DNA from: Mycobacterium malmoense
GTDB lineage: Bacteria; Actinomycetota; Actinomycetes; Mycobacteriales; Mycobacteriaceae
DNA: 64,000 bases
Reading direction: 5' to 3'
Assembly (NCBI RefSeq): GCF_019645855.1
Contig: NZ_CP080999.1
Span: 3,596,001-3,660,000, forward strand
In this document: in pieces, positions 1-7,223 of the stretch
Layout of the letters: every line of letters starts with the position of its first letter
Numbering within the stretch: the first letter of the stretch is position 1
Notes under the pieces: model-generated
What the model was told of the DNA's origin: nothing
The model's input: only the letters and a program-made list of their open reading frames with translations
Databases searched by the model: none
Position numbers and translations under genes: made by a program

Positions 1-869
1 AGACGATAGGACAACAGCGCTCCCGACAGCCCGCCGCCAAGGAATGCCATAAAGATGTTCGCGATCACCAGGCCGAAACCGCTGGTCGTCATCGAGATGC
101 CGAAGTATCCCTGGCCAGACACGATAAATCCGGAACCCAGCGCGAAGAAGGGCACCACGACCATGGCGAGCAGCACGCCCAACCCGACCATGGGCAGGCT
201 CGTGGGCGCGGGCGCACTGATGCGCGGGTCCGGCTTGAAGATGCTCAGCCTAGGCCGAAGCCGCCACGACAGGATGATGGACATTACGCCCAGCGGCACA
301 TACATCGTCAGTCCACCGATGAAATCGTGCACCCCGCGGTTGGTCAACGGCGAGACAGAGCCCCACACAAGAAAGGCGTTGACCGGCAGCAGGACCGCGC
401 CGGCCAGGAAGGCGGTGACATATACGGCCGACGCCCGCATGCGCTCGACGCCAATCGTGTGAACCGCGGCGCCCAGAAAGGCGGCAAAAGCCAGGAAGAA
501 GATGGCGAAGACTTGGAATACGTCCGCGTCCGCGATCCTCGCCGGGTCGAGGTACTGGGCGGGATGGCTGAAGGCGTAACCACCTATCCACCAATCGGAA
601 ATCGATTGCCAGAACGCGTCTTTGATCCCGAATGCGTGGTAATACTGCGAATTCCATACGCCAAAGCCCACGATGGCAAAGCCCGCGGCGGACACGATGG
701 ACGCCACGATCTTCTGCGTCACCACGTCCACGGCGTTGCGCTGGCGTGCGAGGCCAAGGTCGATCAACGTCAGTGCAACGATGCCCATCAACACGGCACT
801 GGTACAAAACGCGTACAGCACGTCGCGTAAGTACACGTCCGTAGATACCTGATTGGCGAAAGTTTCCAT
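1..869 (-). CDS. Ammonium-transporter-like (Amt family) membrane protein, 5' part
   Basis: The gene starts at ATG 869-867 behind a strong ribosome binding site (AGGAGGTTTGAG) and runs leftward off the window, so only about 289 residues are visible. The protein is hydrophobic with repeated membrane segments. The stretch around residues 120-190 aligns with the Amt core: FQ in a long helix, the AxxERMR element, a VWG segment, and then DFIGG, equivalent to DFAGG of AmtB. In E. coli AmtB this is followed by VVHI, carrying pore histidine 168. Here it reads LTMYV, so a tyrosine stands in the histidine position. The second pore histidine lies outside the window. From family knowledge it would be a polytopic inner-membrane channel or sensor for ammonium or a related solute. 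The substrate is uncertain because the core is so divergent. Confidence 0.75.
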   Translation of the reverse strand, partial: METFANQVSTDVYLRDVLYAFCTSAVLMGIVALTLIDLGLARQRNAVDVVTQKIVASIVSAAGFAIVGFGVWNSQYYHAFGIKDAFWQSISDWWIGGYAFSHPAQYLDPARIADADVFQVFAIFFLAFAAFLGAAVHTIGVERMRASAVYVTAFLAGAVLLPVNAFLVWGSVSPLTNRGVHDFIGGLTMYVPLGVMSIILSWRLRPRLSIFKPDPRISAPAPTSLPMVGLGVLLAMVVVPFFALGSGFIVSGQGYFGISMTTSGFGLVIANIFMAFLGGGLSGALLSYR

Positions 870-891
870 CTCAAACCTCCTGTATGCGCCG

Positions 892-1083
892 TTATGACAC
901 AGAGCGGGGCCAAGAAGTCGTTCGACGTTGCTGACGAGAATCTCGCGGCGGCCCGGTTGGGGGTAGGCCTCCAACAAGTGGTCGCGACGGGTCAGTCGGA
1001 ACTGCTGAGCGATCAGCCAATTCTTCCATCGATGGAAGCGCTGGACGCGTGATGATCCGCTTGAGGATCCCCAGCAGGCCCAT
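892..1083 (-). CDS. Possible small protein upstream of the Amt-like gene
   Basis: This 63-residue ORF begins at ATG 1083 with a GGAG element five bases upstream and stops 22 bases before the Amt-like start, so the two could be cotranscribed. The N-terminus (MGLLGILKRIITRP) could form a short amphipathic helix; the rest is rich in proline, serine and arginine. I recognise no family. It may be chance, because the second half has the composition of non-coding high-GC sequence. Confidence 0.3.
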   Translation of the reverse strand: MGLLGILKRIITRPALPSMEELADRSAVPTDPSRPLVGGLPPTGPPRDSRQQRRTTSWPRSVS

Positions 1084-1167
1084 TATTTCTCCGCAGGTCA
1101 CGGTAACCGTGTGATCCGACCCGGAAAACGATTACCAACGATATCTTGGGCCGGTCACGACGCAGAG

Positions 1168-1181
1168 ACCGACTAGTCGGT
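1168..1181. promoter_or_regulatory. Perfect 14-bp palindrome, operator-like
   Basis: The sequence ACCGACTAGTCGGT is a perfect inverted repeat 85 bases upstream of the possible small ORF and the Amt-like gene. TetR-family repressors often bind palindromes of this kind. No TetR gene lies nearby, so the regulator is unknown. Confidence 0.45.
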
Positions 1182-1492
1182 ATCTAATCGTGATGATTCT
1201 CACTTGTCAAGATTTTGGCCAGCTGCGATCGGGTGACGACTTCTTACACAGCACCGAATGCCGTGGTGAGAGGGTGAAAAGCGCGCTGCATCAAGGGTTA
1301 TGCGAGTCGCCGCGTCAAGGCGGCGTCTTCGAGAGCCCCGCGTGTTGATCGACTGTCGAAGCCGTCGGCCCAAGCGTCCGAATCCGTTATATCTACCGAC
1401 CAGTTGCCCTGTAACGCTCTGGTTACGCTTTTGTTAGACCTAGTCAGAGCCGTTTATCGTAGGGATACGGTTTCGCATGTGCTCTAGACATA

Positions 1493-1504
1493 CCGACCGG
1501 TCGG
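1493..1504. promoter_or_regulatory. Perfect 12-bp palindrome, operator-like
   Basis: CCGACCGGTCGG is a perfect palindrome. Its half-site CCGAC is shared with the palindrome at 1168-1181, so one regulator could bind both. It lies about 375 bases upstream of the PE gene. The assignment is inference. Confidence 0.35.
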
Positions 1505-1877
1505 CTGTATGGTGCTGCGCATGATACCGGTTGCCGACCGTGACGGTGATGCAGGGTCCTCGAGTCCCTTAGTGGATTTGCGGGGGCATCGAGAGCCGCA
1601 TCAACGCCCCAGTGCTGACCAACCGTGTGGATCAAGACCTCGAATACCGCGCATGGCAGGCGCGACAGCGACGCCACGACATGCGTTGCCGCCAAGAACT
1701 TTCGACGTGATCCGGCGGTGTACCGCGGGCCCGAGCGGGAGGCCCGCTGGTCCAGTCTCGGGAATTCCGCCCTCGGCATTCCGCAGCGAACAGTACAATG
1801 CTTATCTCGTTATAGTCCCAGGAACTGTACGTATAAAGCATAAATCCGGCAAATTGTTATGAAAGGGAGAACTGAAA

Positions 1878-2183
1878 ATGTCGGCCTTCTTTGTCAATAC
1901 TCATCCCGAAGCCATATCCGCTGCAGCGGATGCACTGAACACGGTCGGATCTTCCGTGGAATCGCAGAACGCGGCGGCCAGCGCGCCGACCACCAGCGTT
2001 CTACCAGCGGCAGCCGACGAGATATCCGCCTTCACAGCCGCGCAGTTCACGGCGCACGCCCAGATGTATCAAGCGGTAAGCGCCCAAGCAACGGCCATTC
2101 ACAACAGATTCGTCAATGCACTGGCCGCCAGTGCGGGGTCCTACGCCACGACAGAAGCAGCAAACGTATCAGCTGTCCAATAA
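1878..2183 (+). CDS. PE family protein (PE domain only)
   Basis: The 101-residue protein is a bare PE domain: start MSAFFVNTHPEAISAAADAL, alanine-rich helices, and no PGRS or PE-PPE extension. It resembles PE19/PE5-type proteins that pair with PPE partners and are exported by ESX-5. An AGGGAGAA ribosome binding site precedes ATG 1878. Two Esx genes and two PPE genes follow on the same strand, so a PE-PPE heterodimer with one of the downstream PPE proteins is likely. The family usually has a YxxxD/E secretion signal at the end of the PE domain; here a candidate is YATTE near residue 90. Confidence 0.9.
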   Translation: MSAFFVNTHPEAISAAADALNTVGSSVESQNAAASAPTTSVLPAAADEISAFTAAQFTAHAQMYQAVSAQATAIHNRFVNALAASAGSYATTEAANVSAVQ

Positions 2184-2247
2184 TTGCGGGCATCAATCTT
2201 TGAATTATCGTCATCAAACAGCACTGTTCAAGAAAGGTAGTAAAGAC

Positions 2248-2544
2248 ATGGCAACACGTTTTATGACCGATCCGCACGAGATGCGGGCGATGGCGGGTCG
2301 TTTTGAGGTGCATGCGCAGACGGTGGAGGACGAGGCTCGCAAGATGTGGGCGTCCTCGATGAACATCGCTGGCGCGGGTTGGAGCGGGCAGGCCCAGGCG
2401 ACTTCGTACGACACCATGGGTCAGATGAATCAGGCGTTTCGCAACATCGTGAACATGCTGCACGGGGTGCGCGACGGGTTGATCCGCGACGCCAACAACT
2501 ACGAGCAGCAAGAGCAGGCCTCCCAGCAAATCCTCGGCAGCTAG
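2248..2544 (+). CDS. WXG100 protein, EsxM-like (ESX-5 type)
   Basis: The 98-residue protein matches the EsxM/EsxJ/EsxK/EsxP group in length and sequence (MATRFMTDPHEMRAMAGRFE at the start). It shows the WSG turn (WxG) near residue 47 and a C-terminal YEQQE (YxxxE) export signal. AAAGGTAGTAAAGAC precedes ATG 2248. It should form a four-helix heterodimer with the EsxN-like protein encoded 51 bases downstream, which lacks the YxxxE signal, as in known Esx pairs. Secretion through ESX-5 is inferred from the family, because no ESX machinery genes are in the window. Confidence 0.93.
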   Translation: MATRFMTDPHEMRAMAGRFEVHAQTVEDEARKMWASSMNIAGAGWSGQAQATSYDTMGQMNQAFRNIVNMLHGVRDGLIRDANNYEQQEQASQQILGS

Positions 2545-2595
2545 CGGCCGAAAACCGGCTGCTGTCCAACACTTTCAACTCAGGAGGACATAAAC

Positions 2596-2880
2596 ATGAC
2601 CATCAATTACCAGTTCGGCGATGTGGACGCCCATGGCGCCACCATTCGTGCCCAGGCGGCTTCGTTGGAGGCCGAGCACCAGGCCATCGTTCGTGATGTG
2701 CTGGCCGCTGGGGACTTTTGGGGTGGCTCCGGGTCGGTGGCCTGCCAGGAGTTCATCACCCAGTTGGGCCGCAACTTTCAGGTGATCTACGAGCAGGCCA
2801 ACGCCCACGGGCAAAAGGTGCAGACCGCCGGCAGCAACATGGCCAGCACCGACAGCGCCGTCGGCTCCAGCTGGGCCTAA
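2596..2880 (+). CDS. WXG100 protein, EsxN-like (ESX-5 type)
   Basis: This 94-residue protein is nearly identical in recalled sequence to the EsxN/EsxI/EsxL/EsxO/EsxV group of M. tuberculosis, with a WGG turn near residue 43 and no YxxxD/E tail. AGGAGGACATAAAC provides a strong ribosome binding site. It is the expected partner of the preceding EsxM-like protein. The genes around it (PE before, PPE after) resemble the mobile PE-PPE-esx modules duplicated from ESX-5. Confidence 0.94.
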   Translation: MTINYQFGDVDAHGATIRAQAASLEAEHQAIVRDVLAAGDFWGGSGSVACQEFITQLGRNFQVIYEQANAHGQKVQTAGSNMASTDSAVGSSWA

Positions 2881-3018
2881 AAAAGATCGGTCAGCGGCGG
2901 CGCGGTCGGGCTCGCCGCGCACCGCGCACGTTGCGGTCGCAACGACCCAGTCTTGGGCTCGGCGGCTGCTGAACTCATGACGGCTATTCGTCAGCCACCG
3001 TCAGAAGGGGAAACCGAA

Positions 3019-3147
3019 ATGGCGAAAGCAAACACATCGGGGGACACCTCTGCACAGCAGCGGGACATCGTCGTGATGGGCGACCCCACAGTGGAATCCG
3101 CGGTCGCGGCTCGCAGCCGCGGCCTACCTGATTGGACATGCCAGTGA
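3019..3147 (+). CDS. Possible leader peptide coupled to the first PPE gene
   Basis: A 42-residue ORF starts at ATG 3019 after a good AAGGGGAAACCGAA ribosome binding site. Its TGA stop (3145-3147) overlaps the PPE ATG at 3147 as TGATG, a classic coupling arrangement. The peptide (MAKANTSGDTSAQQRDIVVM at the start) has no signal peptide, membrane helix or recognised family. The PPE start has no ribosome binding site of its own, which makes coupling plausible. It could also be chance. Confidence 0.4.
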   Translation: MAKANTSGDTSAQQRDIVVMGDPTVESAVAARSRGLPDWTCQ

Positions 3148-4523
3148 TGGATTTTGCGGCTTTGCCGCCGGAGATCAACTCCGCCCGGATGTATGCGGGC
3201 GAGGGAGCGGAGCCGCTGGTGGCTGCCGCAGCAGCGTGGGACGGCGTGGCAGCGGAATTGAGTTCAGCGGCCAGTTCCTACCGCGCCGTGGTGTCGGGGC
3301 TCACGGGTGGGCCCTGGGCGGGTCCATCGTCGACGTCGATGGCCGCCGCGGCCGCTCCGTACGTGGCGTGGATGAGCAGCACCGCCGCGCAGGCCGAGCA
3401 GACCGCCAACCAGGCCCGCTCGGCCGCGGCGGCTTACGAGGCGGCTTTCATCGCTACCGTGCCACCGCCGCTCATCGCCGAGAATCGGGCGGTGTTGTCG
3501 GCGTTGGTCGCCACCAACATCCTCGGACAGAATGGTCCGGCCATCGCCGCGATCGAATCGCAGTACGCCGAGATGTGGACCCAAGACACTGAGGCGATGT
3601 ACGCCTATGCCGCCAACTCAGCGACCGCAACCCAGTTGGCATCGTTTAGCGCGGCGCCGCAGACCACCAACCCGGCCGCATCGGCCATCCAGGCCGCGGC
3701 CAGTCCAGCGACCGCAACCAGTGCCCAGTCGCTACTTTCCGGCGTCCCCCAGCTGCTGCAGATATTGGCCGGCGCGGGCGGTGTGAACCCGTTGCAGGCC
3801 TTAGCTAATTTGGTCAACGACTTCAACGGTTCACCGTTGGGGGCCGCTCTCATCCCGTTCCTCGATTCTTTCGGTTACGACAACACCTTCATGAGTGGCT
3901 ACACATTTCTCGCTTGCGGTCCGGTGTTTATGTTGGCTCCACTGATGGCGCTGGCACTGCCGAATTTGGGAGCCGGCGGCGGGCTGGTCTCTGCTGTGAC
4001 GCCGGCGGCAGACGTGGCCGCGGGCGCGTCGGTCTTGGCGAATTCCTCCGGAACGGCAATGGGTGCCACGGGCATGGGCGCCGCCGATATGTCGGCGGGG
4101 CTGGGCCGGGCGGCGTCGGTCGGTGGGCTCTCAGTACCGCAAGCTTGGGGTAGCGCTGCCCCCGAGATCCGGCTTGTCACTAAAGCTTTGCCGATGACCG
4201 GTCTGGACGCAGCGCCGCAAGCCGGAGCAGCGGGACCGGGCGGCTGGTTCGGCGGCTTGCCGCCGGTGGGCAGCGTGGTCAACGCCCCACGAACGATCGA
4301 AAGCCCCCGATACAAAACCCCGCAGAAAGTGGTCGCGCAGATGCCCGGGGACTCCGGCATGCCCGAGCGTACGGTGCCCCCATATCGGCCGGCTGCCGAC
4401 ATCACTACCGCTCCCAGCCAACGTGAACGTGAAGAGCTCGACCAACTACGCGACGAACTGGCCGAATTGATGATGGAACGCGACGCGACGGCCCGGTTGA
4501 TCAAGGAGGCAATGCAGCCATGA
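3147..4523 (+). CDS. PPE family protein, SVP subfamily
   Basis: The 458-residue protein begins with the PPE domain (MDFAALPPEINSARMY). It has the conserved W in the AWDGVAAEL helix and, near residue 325, the GGLSVPQAW motif that defines the PPE-SVP subfamily (GxxSVPxxW). The last 40 residues are a charged coiled-coil-like helix with repeated RE/EL residues. I chose ATG 3147 because it overlaps the stop of a small upstream ORF as TGATG; GTG 3144, ATG 3138 and TTG 3132 are in-frame alternatives. PPE-SVP proteins pair with PE proteins and are exported by ESX-5 to the cell surface. A segment is nearly identical to the next gene (see 3336-3449). Confidence 0.9.
   Translation: MDFAALPPEINSARMYAGEGAEPLVAAAAAWDGVAAELSSAASSYRAVVSGLTGGPWAGPSSTSMAAAAAPYVAWMSSTAAQAEQTANQARSAAAAYEAAFIATVPPPLIAENRAVLSALVATNILGQNGPAIAAIESQYAEMWTQDTEAMYAYAANSATATQLASFSAAPQTTNPAASAIQAAASPATATSAQSLLSGVPQLLQILAGAGGVNPLQALANLVNDFNGSPLGAALIPFLDSFGYDNTFMSGYTFLACGPVFMLAPLMALALPNLGAGGGLVSAVTPAADVAAGASVLANSSGTAMGATGMGAADMSAGLGRAASVGGLSVPQAWGSAAPEIRLVTKALPMTGLDAAPQAGAAGPGGWFGGLPPVGSVVNAPRTIESPRYKTPQKVVAQMPGDSGMPERTVPPYRPAADITTAPSQREREELDQLRDELAELMMERDATARLIKEAMQP
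3336..3449 (+). repeat. Near-identical segment shared by the two tandem PPE genes (copy 1)
   Basis: About 113 bases in the PPE domain are repeated in the next PPE gene at about 4716-4829 with one mismatch (CGCTCG versus CGTTCG). The flanking coding sequence is clearly more diverged. This patchiness suggests recent gene conversion between the tandem copies, although strong purifying selection is possible. Confidence 0.7.
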
Positions 4524-5884
4524 GTATAGATTTTGCGGCGTTGCCGCCGGAGATCAATTCCGGCCGGATGTATACCGGAGCAGGGTCAGGCCCCTTGATG
4601 GCGGCCGCAGCCGCCTGGGACGGTGTGGCAGCCGAATTGAGTTCAGCGGCCAGCTCGTATCAGTCGGTGGTGTCCGAGCTCATCGGTGGGCCGTGGTTGG
4701 GACCGTCGTCGACCTCGATGGCCGCCGCGGCCGCTCCGTACGTGGCGTGGATGAGCAGCACCGCCGCGCAGGCCGAGCAGACCGCCAACCAGGCCCGTTC
4801 GGCCGCGGCGGCTTACGAGGCGGCTTTCACTGCCACCGTCCCACCCCCGCTGATCGCGGCCAACCGGTCATTGTTGGCGGCGTTGGTCGCCACCAACGTT
4901 CTGGGCCAGAACACGCCGGCGATCGCTGCGACCGAGGCACAGTACGCCGAGATGTGGGCCCAAGACGCCGCCGCGATGTTCGGCTACGCCGGGGCCTCCA
5001 CCACCGCGACCCAGTTGACTGCGTTCAGCGAGGCACCGGAAAGCACCAACTCGTCCGCGTCGACCACCCAGGCCACCGCGGCCGCCCAGACCACTTCTGC
5101 GGCCGGAACTGGTCTATCACAGCTGCTGTCGAATGCGGGATCAGGTAACGGACCACTGTCGTGGCTGGTGAACGTTCTGAACAGCCCGTGGGTCACTGGA
5201 TACGAGAGCTTAACCTCGTACGGGGCTTTGGCTCCTTACTCGACATTGTCGGATGGGTTGACGTTCAACGGGATTGGTATCATTTTCGACACAATCCCGA
5301 TGATCACCACGTCTATGATTCCGGGTGTCACGGCGTTGCAGGCGGGGGCTACGGCGGCAGCCGAGGCGCCCGCAGCGGCGTTGGCCTCGGCCCCGACGGC
5401 CTCAGCCGGAGCGAGTTTGGTCGGTGTGAGCGGGGCCGACGCGTCCGGCGAGCTGGGCCGAGCGGCATCAGTCGGTGGGCTCTCGGTGCCGCAATCGTGG
5501 GGTACTGCGGCACCGCAGATCCGGCTTGCGTCAACATCATTGCCGTTGGCGGGCCCGGATGGGCTACCGCTGGCGACAGCCGGCGTAAGCGGCCTGCACG
5601 GCGGCGTGCCTGCAATGGGTCCGATCGGCAGCGTGGTCAACGCGCCACGCAACGGCAACTCCCAGTCGCGACTTCGTGCCCGCGCCAAAGGCGCCGCGCG
5701 GGCGGCTGACGACCAGAACGACACGCAGCACCGATGGGCCAACTTCGACGTCCTGGCCTCAGACGGGTCGCCCTCGAGCGAGCGTGAGGAGCTACGCAAG
5801 GCGATCGCCGCGGTCGCCAAGGAACGCGACGTGCTCAAACGCTCCGCAGCCCAATTGATCAAGGAAGCCATGAACCACCCATGA
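4520..5884 (+). CDS. PPE family protein, SVP subfamily (second copy)
   Basis: The 454-residue paralogue of the preceding gene begins MSIDFAALPPEINSGRMY. Its ATG overlaps the previous stop (ATGA), so the two are translationally coupled. It carries the same GGLSVPQSW motif near residue 322 and the same charged helical tail ending QLIKEAM. The middle part (residues 180-300) differs from copy 1, with a hydrophobic glycine/alanine/threonine-rich stretch. An ESX-5-exported outer-envelope protein is expected from the family. Confidence 0.92.
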   Translation: MSIDFAALPPEINSGRMYTGAGSGPLMAAAAAWDGVAAELSSAASSYQSVVSELIGGPWLGPSSTSMAAAAAPYVAWMSSTAAQAEQTANQARSAAAAYEAAFTATVPPPLIAANRSLLAALVATNVLGQNTPAIAATEAQYAEMWAQDAAAMFGYAGASTTATQLTAFSEAPESTNSSASTTQATAAAQTTSAAGTGLSQLLSNAGSGNGPLSWLVNVLNSPWVTGYESLTSYGALAPYSTLSDGLTFNGIGIIFDTIPMITTSMIPGVTALQAGATAAAEAPAAALASAPTASAGASLVGVSGADASGELGRAASVGGLSVPQSWGTAAPQIRLASTSLPLAGPDGLPLATAGVSGLHGGVPAMGPIGSVVNAPRNGNSQSRLRARAKGAARAADDQNDTQHRWANFDVLASDGSPSSEREELRKAIAAVAKERDVLKRSAAQLIKEAMNHP

Positions 5885-5917
5885 ACCCATCGACGTCGAG
5901 GAGTTTCTAAGCACTCA

Positions 5918-5950
5918 CGCGCGTGGGGGCGTTGTCTACGCCCACGCGCG
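5918..5950 (+). terminator. Hairpin after the PPE operon
   Basis: A perfect 10-bp stem CGCGCGTGGG/CCCACGCGCG with a 13-base loop lies 34 bases after the second PPE stop. There is no T tract, which is common for mycobacterial terminators. Confidence 0.55.
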
Positions 5951-6025
5951 GCGGTGACGCTGCCGAGGTGATCCCACAAACACAGTGAATGCCAAGCGCT
6001 TTCGATCCTGAGGAGTCAGTCAACG

Positions 6026-7186
6026 ATGACCGGACCGCTGCACGGTGTGCGTGTGCTCGTCCTGGCCGGCATGGGGCCCGTTCCTTTTGTATCGATGCTG
6101 TTGGCTGACATGGGTGCGCATGTGGTGCGCGTCGTGCCGCCGCGTCGACAGGGACGCGCCCGACCTCAGACCGCCGCGGGGTGCGAGCCTGCCGATCCTT
6201 TCAATCGACACGTCGACACGGTCGCCCTGGATCTCAAAGGTCCCGGGGGCTCTGCCTGCGTGCTCAACCTGGTCTCGGTGGGCGACGTGTTCATCGAGGG
6301 TTATCGTCCCGGGACCGCTGAACGGCTCGGGCTGGGACCCGATGTCTTGCTGGAGCTCAATCCACGCCTGGTGTATGCGCGGTTGACCGGTTACGGCCAG
6401 CACGGACCTTTGGCCAAAGACGCCGGCCACGACATCAATTACCTCGCGCAGTCCGGCGCACTACGCGGTATGGCCCGCGGTGGCGAAGCGCCACCACCGG
6501 TCAGCCTGCTGGCCGGCTATGGCGGATGCGGCACGATCGCGGCATACGGAATCGTTTGCGCGCTACTGGAAGCGAGGTCGTCGGGGCAAGGGCAGGTCGT
6601 GGACGCGGCCACGGTGGACGCTGTTGCCCTGATGAGCGCGAAGTTGCACGGTCTATGCGCGGCCGGGTTGTACTCCGAGGAATCGGGCGCCGATTTCTTG
6701 GACGAGGGAGTTCCCTTTTATGGCACTTACCAGTGCGCCGACGGTCGCTACCTGGCGGTGGGCGCGCTCAAGCCAGAGTTCTACTGCGCCTTCATCGCCC
6801 GGCTGGGCGTCGACACTACCGCCTGGCCCGGACAATACGACCGGAGGCAGTGGCCGCACCTGCGCGAACGGATCGCCGACGCCCTCAAGCAGCGCTCCCG
6901 CAACGATTGGGCCGCAATATATTCGGGCACCGACGCCTGTGTCACGCCCGTGCTGAATTCCGACGAAGCCGCCGTGGCGCCGCACAATAGCGAGCGCGGA
7001 CTCTACGAGAAAGTCGACGGGGTGCTGCACTGTGCGCCCGCCCCAAGGCTGAGCAGGACGCCGCCCCGTCCACCTGCCTCTCCCCCGACCGCGTTGCTCG
7101 ACTTCGACGATCTTGCGGCCAATTGGGCGGGCTGTGCGCGCTGCCCCCGCAGCGCCGAGCGCGTCGCCGCGAACGGTCGAGCCTGA
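6026..7186 (+). CDS. Family III CoA-transferase / alpha-methylacyl-CoA racemase homologue with altered active site
   Basis: The 386-residue protein has the CaiB/BaiF fold signatures: an N-terminal Rossmann-like half (GVRVLVLAGMGPVPFVSMLL) and the AGHDINYLAQSG segment with His135, equivalent to the racemase catalytic histidine. In AMACR/MCR the partner aspartate lies in ADFxGGG. Here the segment reads AGYGGCG, so it is glycine at about residue 164. The FYE glutamate of human AMACR is FYC here. The start is ATG 6026 behind GAGGAGTC. The enzyme should act on CoA thioesters in the cytoplasm, but racemase activity looks doubtful; CoA transfer or a non-catalytic role is possible. It stands alone after the PPE operon, and the rhomboid-like gene follows 37 bases later, so the two may be cotranscribed. 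Confidence 0.82.
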   Translation: MTGPLHGVRVLVLAGMGPVPFVSMLLADMGAHVVRVVPPRRQGRARPQTAAGCEPADPFNRHVDTVALDLKGPGGSACVLNLVSVGDVFIEGYRPGTAERLGLGPDVLLELNPRLVYARLTGYGQHGPLAKDAGHDINYLAQSGALRGMARGGEAPPPVSLLAGYGGCGTIAAYGIVCALLEARSSGQGQVVDAATVDAVALMSAKLHGLCAAGLYSEESGADFLDEGVPFYGTYQCADGRYLAVGALKPEFYCAFIARLGVDTTAWPGQYDRRQWPHLRERIADALKQRSRNDWAAIYSGTDACVTPVLNSDEAAVAPHNSERGLYEKVDGVLHCAPAPRLSRTPPRPPASPPTALLDFDDLAANWAGCARCPRSAERVAANGRA

Positions 7187-7223
7187 GGTGGTCGCCGCCG
7201 ACGCGAGGGGGTAGCCGGCCACA

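Larger units (their letters stand above)
1102..1877. other. Intergenic region without a convincing gene
   Basis: About 776 bases separate the leftward Amt-like gene from the rightward PE gene. Several overlapping ORFs of 65-117 codons occur on both strands, but none has a good ribosome binding site or a recognisable product. The region holds two palindromes (1168-1181 and 1493-1504). The last 60 bases before the PE gene are AT-rich, as expected for its promoter and leader. Confidence 0.6.

Noticed and set aside
250..807. 185-codon minus-strand ORF in a different frame of the Amt-like gene
   Set aside because: The frame with the strong ribosome binding site gives a clean membrane protein, while this ORF is Arg-rich and non-hydrophobic.
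1509..1862. 117-codon plus-strand ORF before the PE gene
   Set aside because: Overlapping ORFs on both strands have similar length, none has a ribosome binding site, and the sequence shows no protein-like pattern.
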